From the NCBI GenBank assembly GCA_937922785.1, contig CALAJQ010000012.1, forward strand, positions 1 through 64,000: a stretch of DNA of 64,000 bases. The letters are read 5' to 3'. Within the stretch, counting starts at the first letter, position 1; every line of letters starts with the position of its first letter. The notes under the pieces are model-generated. The model had not been told where the DNA came from. It made no database searches and worked only from the letters and a program-made list of their open reading frames with translations. The position numbers and the translations under genes are program-made. This DNA is from an uncultured Acidimicrobiales bacterium. Its GTDB lineage: Bacteria > Actinomycetota > Acidimicrobiia > Acidimicrobiales > SZUA-35. Below, piece by piece: positions 16,130-24,763 of the stretch.

Positions 16130-16792
16130 ATGTCACAGTGGGGAAAACAGTCAGAAGGCCGGCGGGAGAAGGTCTTGGGTTATCCAGCGCGCTTGGTGGC
16201 GGGAATTGCGTTCATAGCGATAGTCGCTGCAGCCTGCGGATCGGGCGACTCCGAATCAGGAACAGCAGCTGTTGACCCCACTGTGGCAACTGAATCCTCC
16301 TCAACTGAGGCGGAGGAGACAACGACCACCGGCGATGTAACAACCAGTACTGAAGAGTCGACCACTACCTCTGAGGAGTCGACGACTACCTCTGAGGAGT
16401 CGACCACTACCGAAGAGCCTTCGACAACTGCTGCACCTACTACAGCGGCTCCGACGACCGCTGCTCCGACTACGGCAGCACCAACAACTGCTGCCCCAAC
16501 AACTGCTGCTCCGACCACCGCAGCACCAACAACTGCTGCCCCAACAACTGCTGCACCGACTACGGCGGCCCCCATAAGCGGTTCTGCATTGTTTGCAAAC
16601 AACTGTTCTCGTTGCCATGGCGCCGACGGTTCCGGAGTAACTGCACCGTCGCTTCAAGGGTCGGGGGCGAAATTTACCTTCGGACAGATGGTTGGTCTCG
16701 TCAACAACGGAAGCGGCGGAATGCCATCGTTTAGTGGAAAGCTAAGTGCGGCCGAGATTGACGCCGTGGTGACCCACGCTCGCACGCTGTAG
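16130..16792 (+). CDS. Lipid-anchored monohaem cytochrome c with Thr/Ala/Pro-repeat stalk
   Basis: A 220-aa exported electron carrier. A hydrophobic signal ends in a lipobox-like VAAAC (Cys36). Residues about 40-100 are Glu/Ser/Thr-rich (repeats of EESTTTS), then ten TTAAP pentapeptides form a stalk, then a cytochrome c domain begins at ISGSALF. CSRCH (Cys159, Cys162, His163) binds haem; the Met in GGMPSFSGK (about 198) is the axial ligand. The start ATG at 16130 has GGTGGGAG upstream. It probably carries electrons at the outer face of the membrane. The partner oxidase is not in this window. The ten repeats use mixed synonymous codons. Confidence 0.9.
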   Translation: MSQWGKQSEGRREKVLGYPARLVAGIAFIAIVAAACGSGDSESGTAAVDPTVATESSSTEAEETTTTGDVTTSTEESTTTSEESTTTSEESTTTEEPSTTAAPTTAAPTTAAPTTAAPTTAAPTTAAPTTAAPTTAAPTTAAPTTAAPISGSALFANNCSRCHGADGSGVTAPSLQGSGAKFTFGQMVGLVNNGSGGMPSFSGKLSAAEIDAVVTHARTL

Positions 16793-16820
16793 TTCAGACA
16801 CCGTTGCCCGAACCCAGAAG

Positions 16821-17555
16821 TTATTTGGTGGCGAAACCCTGACCGTTTAGGTAGCCCTGCATGTGAGGTCGGCTTTCCTTGCCCAACAGCTTTTCCATGT
16901 CGGCGCTCCACGTACGATCAAGCTTGCCGCCCGTTCGTTCTAGGTAGTACTCGCGCATCTTGGCGTCATAGTCCGCCACGCCAGCTTCGTCACCCGTTTC
17001 GTCGTAGCGGTCTTCCTTCAGTGTGACGCTCAGGGGAAGGCGAGGTTTGATTGCTGGATCCTGGTCGGGCCAACCGAGGCAAAGACCAAAGACCGGGAAG
17101 ACTTGCTTTGGCAGTTCAAGCAGCTCGGTGACCTTGGCTGGGTCATTTCTGATTCCGCCGATGTAGCAGATCCCCAAGCCCAAAGACTCAGCTGCGGCAA
17201 CGGCGCTCTGGGCAGCGATAGCGCAATCGGTAGTAGCGATAATCATGTGCTCGGTCATACCGGCGGAGAACTCGCCGCCATTACGCTCGCACACTTCGGC
17301 TGAGCGGTGGAGGTCGGCGCACCAAACAAAGAACGCGCCAGCGGTTTCAACGTAAGTCTGCCCGCCAGCAAGCTCGGCAATGGCAGCGCGGGTTTCAGGG
17401 TTGCGAACGCGTATGACGGTTGTGCCTTGGAGGTTCGACGAGGTCGCCGCGGCCAAGCCCGCGCTGATGATCTCATTCACCATTTCGTCAGTCAGTGGTT
17501 CATCGGTGAACTTGCGAATGGACCGATGACTCTTTAGTAGTTGCACGAATTCCAT
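16821..17555 (-). CDS. NfsA-like NADPH-dependent nitroreductase/flavin reductase
   Basis: A 244-aa FMN-binding nitroreductase-fold protein of the NfsA/FRP group. It has SHRSIRKFTDEPL at the N terminus, GLAAATSSNLQ, ESLGLGICYIGGIRNDP and FGLCLGWP. Such enzymes reduce nitro compounds, quinones or free flavin with NADPH. It follows the PfpI-like gene by 47 bases on the same strand, and may be read through from it. The substrate is not evident from the sequence. Confidence 0.9.
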   Translation of the reverse strand: MEFVQLLKSHRSIRKFTDEPLTDEMVNEIISAGLAAATSSNLQGTTVIRVRNPETRAAIAELAGGQTYVETAGAFFVWCADLHRSAEVCERNGGEFSAGMTEHMIIATTDCAIAAQSAVAAAESLGLGICYIGGIRNDPAKVTELLELPKQVFPVFGLCLGWPDQDPAIKPRLPLSVTLKEDRYDETGDEAGVADYDAKMREYYLERTGGKLDRTWSADMEKLLGKESRPHMQGYLNGQGFATK

Positions 17556-17602
17556 AGGGCGAGGCTAGAGGGTTCAACGTGCCGGTAGCGAAAACGAGGC
17601 CG

Positions 17603-18250
17603 CTAGCTCTTGCCTAACTCGGAGTATTCGATCAGCCGGGCCATCACTTCATCGCCCGCCTTTTCCACCGAGCCTGCGTCGAAGGGAGGCTGAGGGTCAT
17701 ATTCGGTCATCAACTGCATGGCCATGGCTGCGTCGGCGTCGAAGAGCAGCTCACTTAGGCGTAGCGCCATATCGATTCCTGACGAGACGCCAGCCGCAGT
17801 AATGATCCGGTCCTCGATGTGTTCCACGACTCGGTCACCGGTTGGTTCGGCTCCTAGCTTGCGAAGCGATTCGTACGCGCCCCAGTGAGTCGTGGCCGTC
17901 ATGCCTTGTAGAAGTCCTGCCGCCGCCAGAACCAAAGAGCCCGTGCAGACCGAAGTTGTGAAGCGTGTGGTCATGTGGACCTTTGAGATCCATTCAAGCA
18001 AGGCGGATGGCTCACCTGAGGTAAAGGCTCTTGTCCCAACTCCGCCTGGAACCACAACTACTTCTGGCGCCGGGACGTCGTTGAAGGTCGCATCAACGGT
18101 TAACCCCAAGAATCCGTTGTCGGTTCTAATCTCGCCCTTCTCGACGCCCACGAAAACAACAGTCGCGCCCGGAAGCCGTTGAAGAATCTCATAGGGCCCG
18201 ATGGCATCGAGGGCAGTAACTCTGTCGAACAGGGGGATTGCTATTTCCAT
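17603..18250 (-). CDS. DJ-1/PfpI-family protein, isonitrile-hydratase-like
   Basis: A 215-aa single-domain DJ-1/PfpI protein. The nucleophile elbow is TTSVCTGSLVLAAAG (Cys102, Thr103), with Asp15 in LDAIGPYE and the THWGAYESL segment. Cys-Thr plus the N-terminal Asp is the arrangement of Pseudomonas isonitrile hydratase InhA, so hydration of an isonitrile is possible, but many relatives are uncharacterised. It has no AraC-type DNA-binding tail. It lies 16 bases after the response regulator and may belong to the same operon. Confidence 0.85.
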   Translation of the reverse strand: MEIAIPLFDRVTALDAIGPYEILQRLPGATVVFVGVEKGEIRTDNGFLGLTVDATFNDVPAPEVVVVPGGVGTRAFTSGEPSALLEWISKVHMTTRFTTSVCTGSLVLAAAGLLQGMTATTHWGAYESLRKLGAEPTGDRVVEHIEDRIITAAGVSSGIDMALRLSELLFDADAAMAMQLMTEYDPQPPFDAGSVEKAGDEVMARLIEYSELGKS

Positions 18251-18266
18251 GTTCGAACACTATGCG

Positions 18267-18899
18267 CTATTGGATGCCGTGCTCCAGCGCGTAGCGAATC
18301 AACTCTTGCTTGCGGTTGAGGTGGAGCTTGCCCAAGATGTTTCGCACGTGGTTCTCGACCGTCTTCGCCGAGATAAACAGCTCTTCACCAATCTCTTTGT
18401 ATGTGTGGCCGCGGGCGACATGTTGAAGAACCTCCCGTTCGCGTTCGCTCAGGGGCTTCATCGGCCCGGAGTCCTTGCTCATCTTTCGGAACTCGCCCAG
18501 AACCAGTGAAGCCAAAGAGGCGCTGAACACAGGTTCACCTTGAGCGGCTTTCCAGAGGCCGTCGCGCAGTTCATCGGGCGGCGTGCTCTTAATGAGATAG
18601 CCGTTGGCTCCGGCGGCCACTGCGTCTAGAAGGTCGCGTTCGGCCTCGCTTACAGTAAGCATCACAATGTTGGTCTGCTCGCCGCACTCTTTGGCAACCT
18701 TGATCCCGCCGCCATTTGGCATGTTGAGATCGCACACGACAAGATCCGGCTTGTGCTTTCTGATGGCCGCAATTGCCTCGTCGGCGTCGCCAGCTTCGGC
18801 AAGGACCTGAAAGTTCTCACCTAGGTCAGACCGAACACCAGATCTCCAAATCGGATGATCATCAGCCAGCACTACCGTCACGTGACTCTTGAACGCCAT
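18267..18899 (-). CDS. NarL/LuxR-family response regulator
   Basis: A 210-aa regulator with an N-terminal receiver domain (phospho-acceptor Asp57 in LVVCDLNMPNGG, acidic pair ADDH) and a C-terminal LuxR-type helix-turn-helix (SEREREVLQHVARGHTYKEI, ISAKTVENHVRNIL). It lies 22 bases after the histidine kinase gene and is almost certainly its partner. In actinobacteria this type pairs with MacS-like kinases; the target genes are not visible. Confidence 0.95.
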   Translation of the reverse strand: MAFKSHVTVVLADDHPIWRSGVRSDLGENFQVLAEAGDADEAIAAIRKHKPDLVVCDLNMPNGGGIKVAKECGEQTNIVMLTVSEAERDLLDAVAAGANGYLIKSTPPDELRDGLWKAAQGEPVFSASLASLVLGEFRKMSKDSGPMKPLSEREREVLQHVARGHTYKEIGEELFISAKTVENHVRNILGKLHLNRKQELIRYALEHGIQ

Positions 18900-18921
18900 C
18901 AGAACCTCATCTCTAGAATTC

Positions 18922-20094
18922 CTACAACCACAGCTTCACTTCCGCTCCACGTCCGAGGCGGCCATCAACTTCGACCTGGCCACCCAGATTTTGGACTCTT
19001 GCCGTTATCGACCCCTTGATGCCCTGACCTAAGTCTGCGCCTGATAGTTCAAAGCCGGATCCATTGTCCTTCACCGAAACAAAGGCCTCCCACTCTGGTT
19101 CAGGCGCAGGCTCGGCATAGACGGTGACCTTTGATGCGCTTCCGTGCTTGTGAGCGTTGTTCAGCGCCTCGGTAACTGCACCCTTGAGTGCATGAATTCG
19201 ATCAGGTGAGCCTGGTTCTAGATCGGGCGCCGCAATCACCTGGACCGCCATTCCAAACCTTTCCTCAGCTGCTCGAGCCGTTTCGCGTAGGGCTGTCGCC
19301 AAGTCGTCATCGTCTGCGTCGCCGCGGAACAAATATTCGCGCAGCTCTAGTTCTTGAGTTCGAGCGAGTTTCCTCAACTCGTCATCATCGCTGCGTCGCT
19401 GGATGACCGCCAGCGTCTGGAGCACACCGTCATGAAGCGTTCTTGCCACTTCTTCCCTCGCACGGAATGAGGCAATGGCTTTGTCTGATGACACCAGCCT
19501 CTCCAGAAAATATGAGCTGACCCAGGCCGTAACCACAAACAGAACAAATGCCGCAATATGGCCGAGGCTCCAGTTTCCGCTATCGAGACCAAAAACAAAG
19601 CCAACGTAAAGGGCGGCACCAAAACCAAACCCGGTGGCCAGTGATGCCCTCGTTCCGGCTGCCATACCGACAGTGAAGATCGAGGCAATCGGATAGACCG
19701 AAACCAAGGATTGGGCGTGATCGTCAGCCCCATAAACCCAGCTGTCCAACCCCAGAAGTAGAGCACACGCTGCGATTTCGCTGATAACTGCAAACGGTCG
19801 GAGAAGGCGGTCGGGGTTGGTGAAGTAGTACCAGGTGATGTAGCACAGTGTTGCCAATAAGGCTCCAAACAGGACGAAGCCGACTACCGGGTGGGCTACG
19901 GGAACCCGTTCGACCACTCGGTTAGGAAGCAATGACTTGGTTGAGGATCGTTCCCAGACTTCGTAGATGTAGGTGCCGACAATCCAAACCATGGTCAGCC
20001 AGCGAAAGACCAACATGGCGCGGAACAAAGTGTCACGCGAGGGTCGCGACAGCAATGCGGGTCGTAGCGGCCCTACCAGTGGTAAACGCTCCAT
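18922..20094 (-). CDS. MacS-type membrane sensor histidine kinase
   Basis: A 390-aa kinase. The N-terminal ~200 residues hold about six hydrophobic segments (DUF5931-like). The HisKA_3 dimerisation motif is VARTLHDGVLQTLAV (His221), and the ATPase domain has EALNNAHKHG and VKDNGSGFELSGADLGQGI. The signal is unknown; the input is a membrane domain without a large outer loop. The upstream gene is a Ser/Thr kinase (22 bases between them) and the downstream gene is the response regulator, so a Hanks-type kinase and a two-component pair share an operon. Confidence 0.92.
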   Translation of the reverse strand: MERLPLVGPLRPALLSRPSRDTLFRAMLVFRWLTMVWIVGTYIYEVWERSSTKSLLPNRVVERVPVAHPVVGFVLFGALLATLCYITWYYFTNPDRLLRPFAVISEIAACALLLGLDSWVYGADDHAQSLVSVYPIASIFTVGMAAGTRASLATGFGFGAALYVGFVFGLDSGNWSLGHIAAFVLFVVTAWVSSYFLERLVSSDKAIASFRAREEVARTLHDGVLQTLAVIQRRSDDDELRKLARTQELELREYLFRGDADDDDLATALRETARAAEERFGMAVQVIAAPDLEPGSPDRIHALKGAVTEALNNAHKHGSASKVTVYAEPAPEPEWEAFVSVKDNGSGFELSGADLGQGIKGSITARVQNLGGQVEVDGRLGRGAEVKLWL

Positions 20095-20116
20095 TGACCA
20101 AGTATGGCGTTAGTTG

Positions 20117-22477
20117 CTAGAGCTGGGTGGTTTCGGCGGCCGGTGAGATTGGGCTCGTCGGTGGTGTCGAGCTTGTGGGTGCCTCATCGGTCGACGGAAC
20201 TTCCGGTGGCGAGACATCGGTTGACGGCACCTCGTTTGGAGGCACATCGTTTGACGGCACATCGTTCGGAGGCACAGTCGTGGCTTCGGCGGGAGTGCTG
20301 AGTGTTTCGAAGCTGACAGTTTTGGAGTCTGAGCTGGTGCCGGCTTGTGTTCGGGCAGTCACGGTGACGGTGTAGGAGGTGCCGGGAGTCAGCGGATCAG
20401 TTGAGCCGCCGTCGCCTAGGAGGATCCGGTGGGTAATCCAGCACACGTTTGAGTTGGGATAGCCCCGCTCTTGGCCTCCGCCGCCCGAAAGTGTGAAGAC
20501 CGAGCCTGTGCACTGGTCTGTTGTGAATACGACCCTTGCTGTTGTATCGGTGATGTCTTCAACGCTGATCGAGACTATCTCTGGTTTTGCTGGGGCTGGA
20601 GCTGGCTCTTGTTCGGTTGTGAAACTTAGTGATGAGCTTGTGGTCAGCTCGTTGGCTGTGGCCTCGACAAGAACAACGTAGGGGGTGCCTGGCGCAAGGC
20701 TCGTTCCCGAGGCGCCGATCTCGAAGCGGTGACTTTGAGTGCAGGAGTTGATTTCATCGGTTCCGATGATGCTGACAACTACCGACGTAGCGCATAGGTC
20801 GGTGTTGAAGCCGACTACGGCCGTTGTCTGAGTAACTGAGATCACTCTGAGGTCAGACAGAACGGGTGCGCTCAGTGGTTCTGGCTCATCTAGGGCCGGA
20901 GTAGTAAAGGACGTGCCTCCGCTTGAGGAAAGCCCATCAGCGTTTGCGGTTACGGTGACCTCGTAGGTGGTGTCTGGGGCAAGGTCGTCGAAGACAAAGG
21001 AGTGCGAAGTTAGACACGATGATGACTTCAGCGTTTCTGTGCCCTCTCGGCTGTTCAAACGGGTTTCCGACGATGCGCAGTCTGTTGTTTTGAACGTGAT
21101 AGTCGCTGCCGTCTCACTAACCGCCGAAACGCTCAATGCTGAAATAACAGGAGCCTCTGATTGCGGAGCTTGCTCGGTAGCCGGATCTTCGGGTCCCGCT
21201 GCAGGTTCAAGCACAGCGTCGGATCCGCCTGAACTTGATGGCTTGTCAGTGTCTTGGGTTTGCGACGTCGAGGTGGGAGTTTCAGTGGTCGAAGCATCCG
21301 GGACCGAGGTTGTGCTGGCCTCACTGATCGGCGTTACCTCTGATGTGGTTGCGGTGGTCGAGCTTCGGTTTTCAGCGGCAGGGGCGGTGGAGTTGCTGTC
21401 TAGGTTCCACATCGCAAACAAGCCACCGATCAGAACAGTCCCTATGATCGCAACAACGACAGTGTTCGCCGAGGCCAGTCGTGACTTTGAGACGCCGCCT
21501 GCCACTGCTGCCGTTGGCTGAGGGGTCGGGCCGATGGTTCGGTTCACACTGATGCTTCGCAGTGGAACGGGAATTCCTCGGGTGCGATTGGCAGGCTGGG
21601 TAACACTGGTCGGTTGGGTGCCGGGCTGGCTAGCCGACGTCTGGCCAGCTGTTCTGGCTGCTTTAACAGCAACCTTGAGTTCGGACAGAAACGCGGGAAC
21701 GTCCTGCGGACGATCCGCCGGGTCTTTGGCCATTGTCCGTTCGACAAAAGCACAGATCGGGGCCGGAACCGATTCGCGCAGGTCCTCTAGAGGCTGATGA
21801 GCAACGCGATTGATGATCGCCATTACGTTTGGCTTTGCGCCTGTCCCGTGGAACGGCGGCCGACCCGCCAAGAGTGCAAAGAAGGTTGCACCCATCCCGT
21901 AAACATCGACCGTGTGCTCACGTGAGGAGTCCACAAAGACTTCAGGAGGGCTGTAGGCAGGTGTAAAAGTCTGGGCCGTTTGCCGAGTTATCGAGACCGT
22001 GCCGCCGGTCCTCGAGATGCCAAAGTCGGCAATCTTGGGTTGCCCGTTGTCGTGGAGCATGATGTTGGCAGGCTTGATATCGCAGTGGATGATGCCTTGA
22101 TCATGAGCGGCCTTGATTGTCTCGGCTACGGCGGCGATCAAGGCCGTCGCACGTTGCCAGGGCATCGGATCGCTGCCGGCCATTGCGTCAGCCAACGACC
22201 CCTTGGCGTAGTAAGGCATCACCAGGTACGGCTCGCCGGTTTTGGTCTCGCCGGTTGCATAGATGGGCACGATCCCGGCGTGGTCCGACAGCCGGCCCAT
22301 AGCGCGTCGCTCCCGATCAAAACGTTGCTGCACCTCAGAATCCCACGAAGAGTGAAGAACCTTCACAGCAACAATTCGATCGAGGTCGGTCTGGAAGGCT
22401 TTGAAGACGCGAGCCGAACCCCCGCGTCCTATTTCGCTTAGTTGTTCGAAGCCCTCTATTTCGAGGTCAGCACCCAT
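20117..22477 (-). CDS. PknB-like membrane Ser/Thr protein kinase with FN3-like ectodomain
   Basis: A 786-aa Hanks-type kinase. The kinase domain is residues 1-270: IGRGGSARVFKA loop, Lys39, HCDIKPANI (131-139) and DFG (151-153). The catalytic loop has HCD where most such kinases have HRD, so it is a non-RD type. A transmembrane helix spans about 339-358. The outer part has a Ser/Thr-rich linker, three FN3-like repeats (starts near VISALSVSAVSE, VLSDLRVISVTQ and EIVSISVEDITD) and a C-terminal Pro/Asp/Val tail. Each repeat has a cysteine near TTDC and a second about 20-30 residues later, probably disulphides. It has no PASTA domains. It starts divergently from an FHA-domain gene. Confidence 0.93.
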   Translation of the reverse strand: MGADLEIEGFEQLSEIGRGGSARVFKAFQTDLDRIVAVKVLHSSWDSEVQQRFDRERRAMGRLSDHAGIVPIYATGETKTGEPYLVMPYYAKGSLADAMAGSDPMPWQRATALIAAVAETIKAAHDQGIIHCDIKPANIMLHDNGQPKIADFGISRTGGTVSITRQTAQTFTPAYSPPEVFVDSSREHTVDVYGMGATFFALLAGRPPFHGTGAKPNVMAIINRVAHQPLEDLRESVPAPICAFVERTMAKDPADRPQDVPAFLSELKVAVKAARTAGQTSASQPGTQPTSVTQPANRTRGIPVPLRSISVNRTIGPTPQPTAAVAGGVSKSRLASANTVVVAIIGTVLIGGLFAMWNLDSNSTAPAAENRSSTTATTSEVTPISEASTTSVPDASTTETPTSTSQTQDTDKPSSSGGSDAVLEPAAGPEDPATEQAPQSEAPVISALSVSAVSETAATITFKTTDCASSETRLNSREGTETLKSSSCLTSHSFVFDDLAPDTTYEVTVTANADGLSSSGGTSFTTPALDEPEPLSAPVLSDLRVISVTQTTAVVGFNTDLCATSVVVSIIGTDEINSCTQSHRFEIGASGTSLAPGTPYVVLVEATANELTTSSSLSFTTEQEPAPAPAKPEIVSISVEDITDTTARVVFTTDQCTGSVFTLSGGGGQERGYPNSNVCWITHRILLGDGGSTDPLTPGTSYTVTVTARTQAGTSSDSKTVSFETLSTPAEATTVPPNDVPSNDVPPNEVPSTDVSPPEVPSTDEAPTSSTPPTSPISPAAETTQL

Positions 22478-22616
22478 ACTGCGAGCCCTTCAACATGCCC
22501 AACTCGAAGCCTAGATCGACCCTTGTGTCCTTTGGTCCCGAGTGACATATCCAACACTAGGCGCGTGTCGAATCTCATCGCGTTCGCAACACCCGACAAG
22601 CATCAAAGTTTGGGAA

Positions 22617-22622
22617 TAGAAT
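22617..22622 (+). promoter_or_regulatory. -10 box of the FHA-HTH gene
   Basis: TAGAAT is followed by 7 bases and GTG at 22630, the leaderless spacing. A weak CGACAA lies 17 bases upstream as a possible -35. Confidence 0.5.
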
Positions 22623-22629
22623 CAGCTTT

Positions 22630-23319
22630 GTGGATCCGCTGGTCGTTGAGTTTGTCGGCGAGGAGTACTCCGTGCCGTCGACAGCCCAGTTCACGTTCGG
22701 GCGAAACGGTGATCTCGAAATTGACTCGAACCCCTATTTGCACCGTCGCCTTGGTGTGTTTGCTCACGATTCGGACCAGGGTTGGACGCTCTACAACGTC
22801 GGGAGTTCTATAGCCATTGATCTGACTGATTCTTCGAGCACTTCGCGTATGACCGTTGCGCCTGGTTCGTCAGTGGCGCTGTCGTTCGAAGAGACCATCC
22901 TGACCTTTAGTGCGGGTCCCCACACCTATGAACTTTGTGTCGAAGTGCCCGTTTCGCGTGGCGACTTTGCGCTGGAGGATCCGCCAACTGGAACCCAGAC
23001 CATCAGTGTCAGCGACATGTTGTTGACGCCAGATCAGCGGCTGTGTCTTGTTGGTTTGGCTGAAGCGCGTCTGCGTGATCGAGCCGCAGGTTTCGACGCC
23101 ATACCAACAAATCGTCAGGTGGCCGCACGCCTGGGCTGGAAGATCACAAAGTTCAACCGCAAATTGGACAATGTCTGTGACAAGTTCGCCAGGGCAGGGG
23201 TAAGTGGTCTTCGAGGAGACGCAAGCTCGCTAGCAACCAGACGTCGAGAACGTCTAGTGGACCATGCCCTAACAGTAGGAATCCTCACCGAAGCAGATCT
23301 AGACCTATTAAAAGACTGA
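22630..23319 (+). CDS. FHA-domain protein with C-terminal winged-helix-like domain
   Basis: A 229-aa protein starting at GTG. Residues about 1-110 look like an FHA phosphothreonine-binding domain: FTFGRNGDLEI, PYLHRRLGVF, GWTLYNVGS and a beta-rich remainder. Residues about 135-229 look like a helical DNA-binding domain: LTPDQRLCLVGLAEARL, IPTNRQVAARLGWKITKFNRKL. It is transcribed away from the Ser/Thr kinase gene. I infer that it binds a phosphorylated protein, perhaps the kinase itself, and links that to gene control. The FHA serine/histidine signature is degenerate (LHRRL in place of SRxH), so phosphopeptide binding needs proof. Confidence 0.8.
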   Translation: MDPLVVEFVGEEYSVPSTAQFTFGRNGDLEIDSNPYLHRRLGVFAHDSDQGWTLYNVGSSIAIDLTDSSSTSRMTVAPGSSVALSFEETILTFSAGPHTYELCVEVPVSRGDFALEDPPTGTQTISVSDMLLTPDQRLCLVGLAEARLRDRAAGFDAIPTNRQVAARLGWKITKFNRKLDNVCDKFARAGVSGLRGDASSLATRRRERLVDHALTVGILTEADLDLLKD

Positions 23320-23347
23320 AACAGCGCTGCGGCCGCCGGGGATGTGT

Positions 23348-23399
23348 CGATGTTTTGGCCCCCAGGGCCGAAACTCGGTTAGTGAACGAAGTGAACGGC
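23348..23399 (+). repeat. Dispersed 52-bp repeat, copy 1
   Basis: A 52-base segment beginning CGATGTTTTGGCCCCCAGGG. It matches 38755-38806 in the opposite orientation at 50 of 52 positions. It lies just after the FHA gene and runs directly into a copy of the GGCC-rich 25-bp repeat. It contains the hairpin GGCCCCCAGGGCC. Confidence 0.85.
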
Positions 23400-23422
23400 G
23401 GCCTCCGTGGCCGGGGAACGGC
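23398..23422 (+). repeat. GGCC-rich 25-bp repeat, single copy
   Basis: GCGGCCTCCGTGGCCGGGGA followed by ACGGC. The identical 25 bases occur in tandem arrays at 51950-52064 (three copies) and, inverted, at 54587-54784 (three copies). The region 23320-23555 otherwise holds no recognisable gene; the open frame over it is weak. Confidence 0.85.
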
Positions 23423-23555
23423 AGATTGAGATCGGCAGATACTGACAAATCCCGATTGAACCGACAGGGCCGCCGTAGATCTTTCGCGAATTTGGCCCGC
23501 CGGTCAAAACTCGCTCCCTGTCCGCCCGGTTCAATCGGGTTTGTTACACAGAAAT

Positions 23556-24569
23556 TTACTCCGAGGAGCCGGCGGTGGGAATGGGGAGGACTCCCCCTAC
23601 TTCAAGTAGGTGATCGGCCGCTCCGGCCAAGGCTCTTGCTACTTCGTTGTCAGAAACCGATGCCAGCGCTTGTTTTGCTTCGGCAACAAATCCTGAAGCA
23701 ACGTCAAGCGAGTACGCAACGCCCGGACCTGAGCGAACCAATTCGATGGCTGCATGACGATCGTCATGGTTTAGGCCATCAGTTAGCAGCTTCTTCAGTT
23801 CGGCTCCGTTGGAGGAGTCGAGGGTTCGGATAACCGGGAGGCTGTACACGCCTTCGAGCATGTCGTTGCCTGCGGGCTTGCCTAGCTGCTCGTCAGTGGC
23901 AATTACATCAAGCACGTCATCAATTACTTGAAAGGCCATGCCATAAAGACGACCGAATTCGGTAACTGAATCAATCGCATCGCGACCTTGCTCGGAAACA
24001 ATTCCACCAATGCGGCATGCTGCGGCATAAAGCGAAGCGGTCTTGCCTTCGATCGAGGGGTAGTACTGCTTCTCTGTTCGGTCTGTGTCGTAAAGGGTTT
24101 GAAGCTCGCCGACCTGACCTTGGCACAGGTCACCAATTGTGCGAGCAAGAAGGCCCGCAACTTCGGTTCCCAGAGACGCTGCGATCTCCGAAGCCCGGGC
24201 TAACAAGAAATCGCCGGCCAAAATTGCCCTCAAATTGCCCCAACGTGCGTTGACGCTAATTACTTGGCGCCGAATCTGGGCTTCGTCCATGACATCATCG
24301 TGGTAGAGGCTGCCTACTTGAACCAGTTCCACAGACACCCCGCCGCGGATCACATCATCAGAGACTTCAGTTCCATCGGGCAAACACAACGCAGCACATG
24401 CCGCGGTGAATGTTGGGCGAAGACGCTTCCCACCAGCCTTAATGAGGTGTGATGCTATTTCGCTTAGGTATGGGTCGCCATCGATTGAAGTGGCGTCCAA
24501 AAGGGTGCTTTCGATCCTGGTAGAAGTCGAGGAAGCCGTAGGCAGCAGTGCGAGCGGGTTCTTTGCCAC
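23556..24569 (-). CDS. Polyprenyl diphosphate synthase (trans-isoprenyl transferase)
   Basis: Condenses isopentenyl diphosphate with allylic diphosphates to make the long-chain prenyl tail of quinones such as menaquinone. Its first Asp-rich motif is LYHDDVMDEAQIRRQ and the second is FQVIDDVLDVIA; GGKRLRP lies upstream. I choose GTG at 24569 (337 aa) because TACCGT lies 6 bases upstream on the minus strand, as in a leaderless mRNA; a TTG at 24587 is the alternative. It stands alone. Product chain length cannot be read with certainty. Confidence 0.93.
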   Translation of the reverse strand: MAKNPLALLPTASSTSTRIESTLLDATSIDGDPYLSEIASHLIKAGGKRLRPTFTAACAALCLPDGTEVSDDVIRGGVSVELVQVGSLYHDDVMDEAQIRRQVISVNARWGNLRAILAGDFLLARASEIAASLGTEVAGLLARTIGDLCQGQVGELQTLYDTDRTEKQYYPSIEGKTASLYAAACRIGGIVSEQGRDAIDSVTEFGRLYGMAFQVIDDVLDVIATDEQLGKPAGNDMLEGVYSLPVIRTLDSSNGAELKKLLTDGLNHDDRHAAIELVRSGPGVAYSLDVASGFVAEAKQALASVSDNEVARALAGAADHLLEVGGVLPIPTAGSSE

Positions 24570-24575
24570 ACCCCC

Positions 24576-24581
24576 ACGGTA
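24576..24581 (-). promoter_or_regulatory. -10 box of the prenyl synthase gene
   Basis: TACCGT on the minus strand, 6 bases before the chosen GTG start. Confidence 0.45.
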
Positions 24582-24763
24582 TGCCAACTTCGGGTTTTAG
24601 CCTCAACCGAAGACAACTGATGATGATCTCAGAATCGGCTCTTCGCTGAAATTTCCTAGCTTGGCCGAGGGTTTCACTAATCCTTATGGCCTACGGACCG
24701 ATCTGTTAACCCATAGGGCGGTAAGCTAGACCTAGGTCCGTTTTCCACCGATTGGAGACCAAC

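Noticed and set aside
16180-16602. Minus-strand frame with repeated GAAVV over the cytochrome gene
   Set aside because: It is the antisense of the TTAAP repeat; the plus-strand protein has a lipobox, CxxCH and axial Met.
17603-18250. AraC-type regulator with DJ-1 domain
   Set aside because: The protein ends after the DJ-1/PfpI domain; no helix-turn-helix tail follows.
23342-23833. Plus-strand frame of 163 codons after the FHA gene
   Set aside because: It is made of the dispersed repeats and the antisense of the prenyl synthase gene; no start signal or domain.
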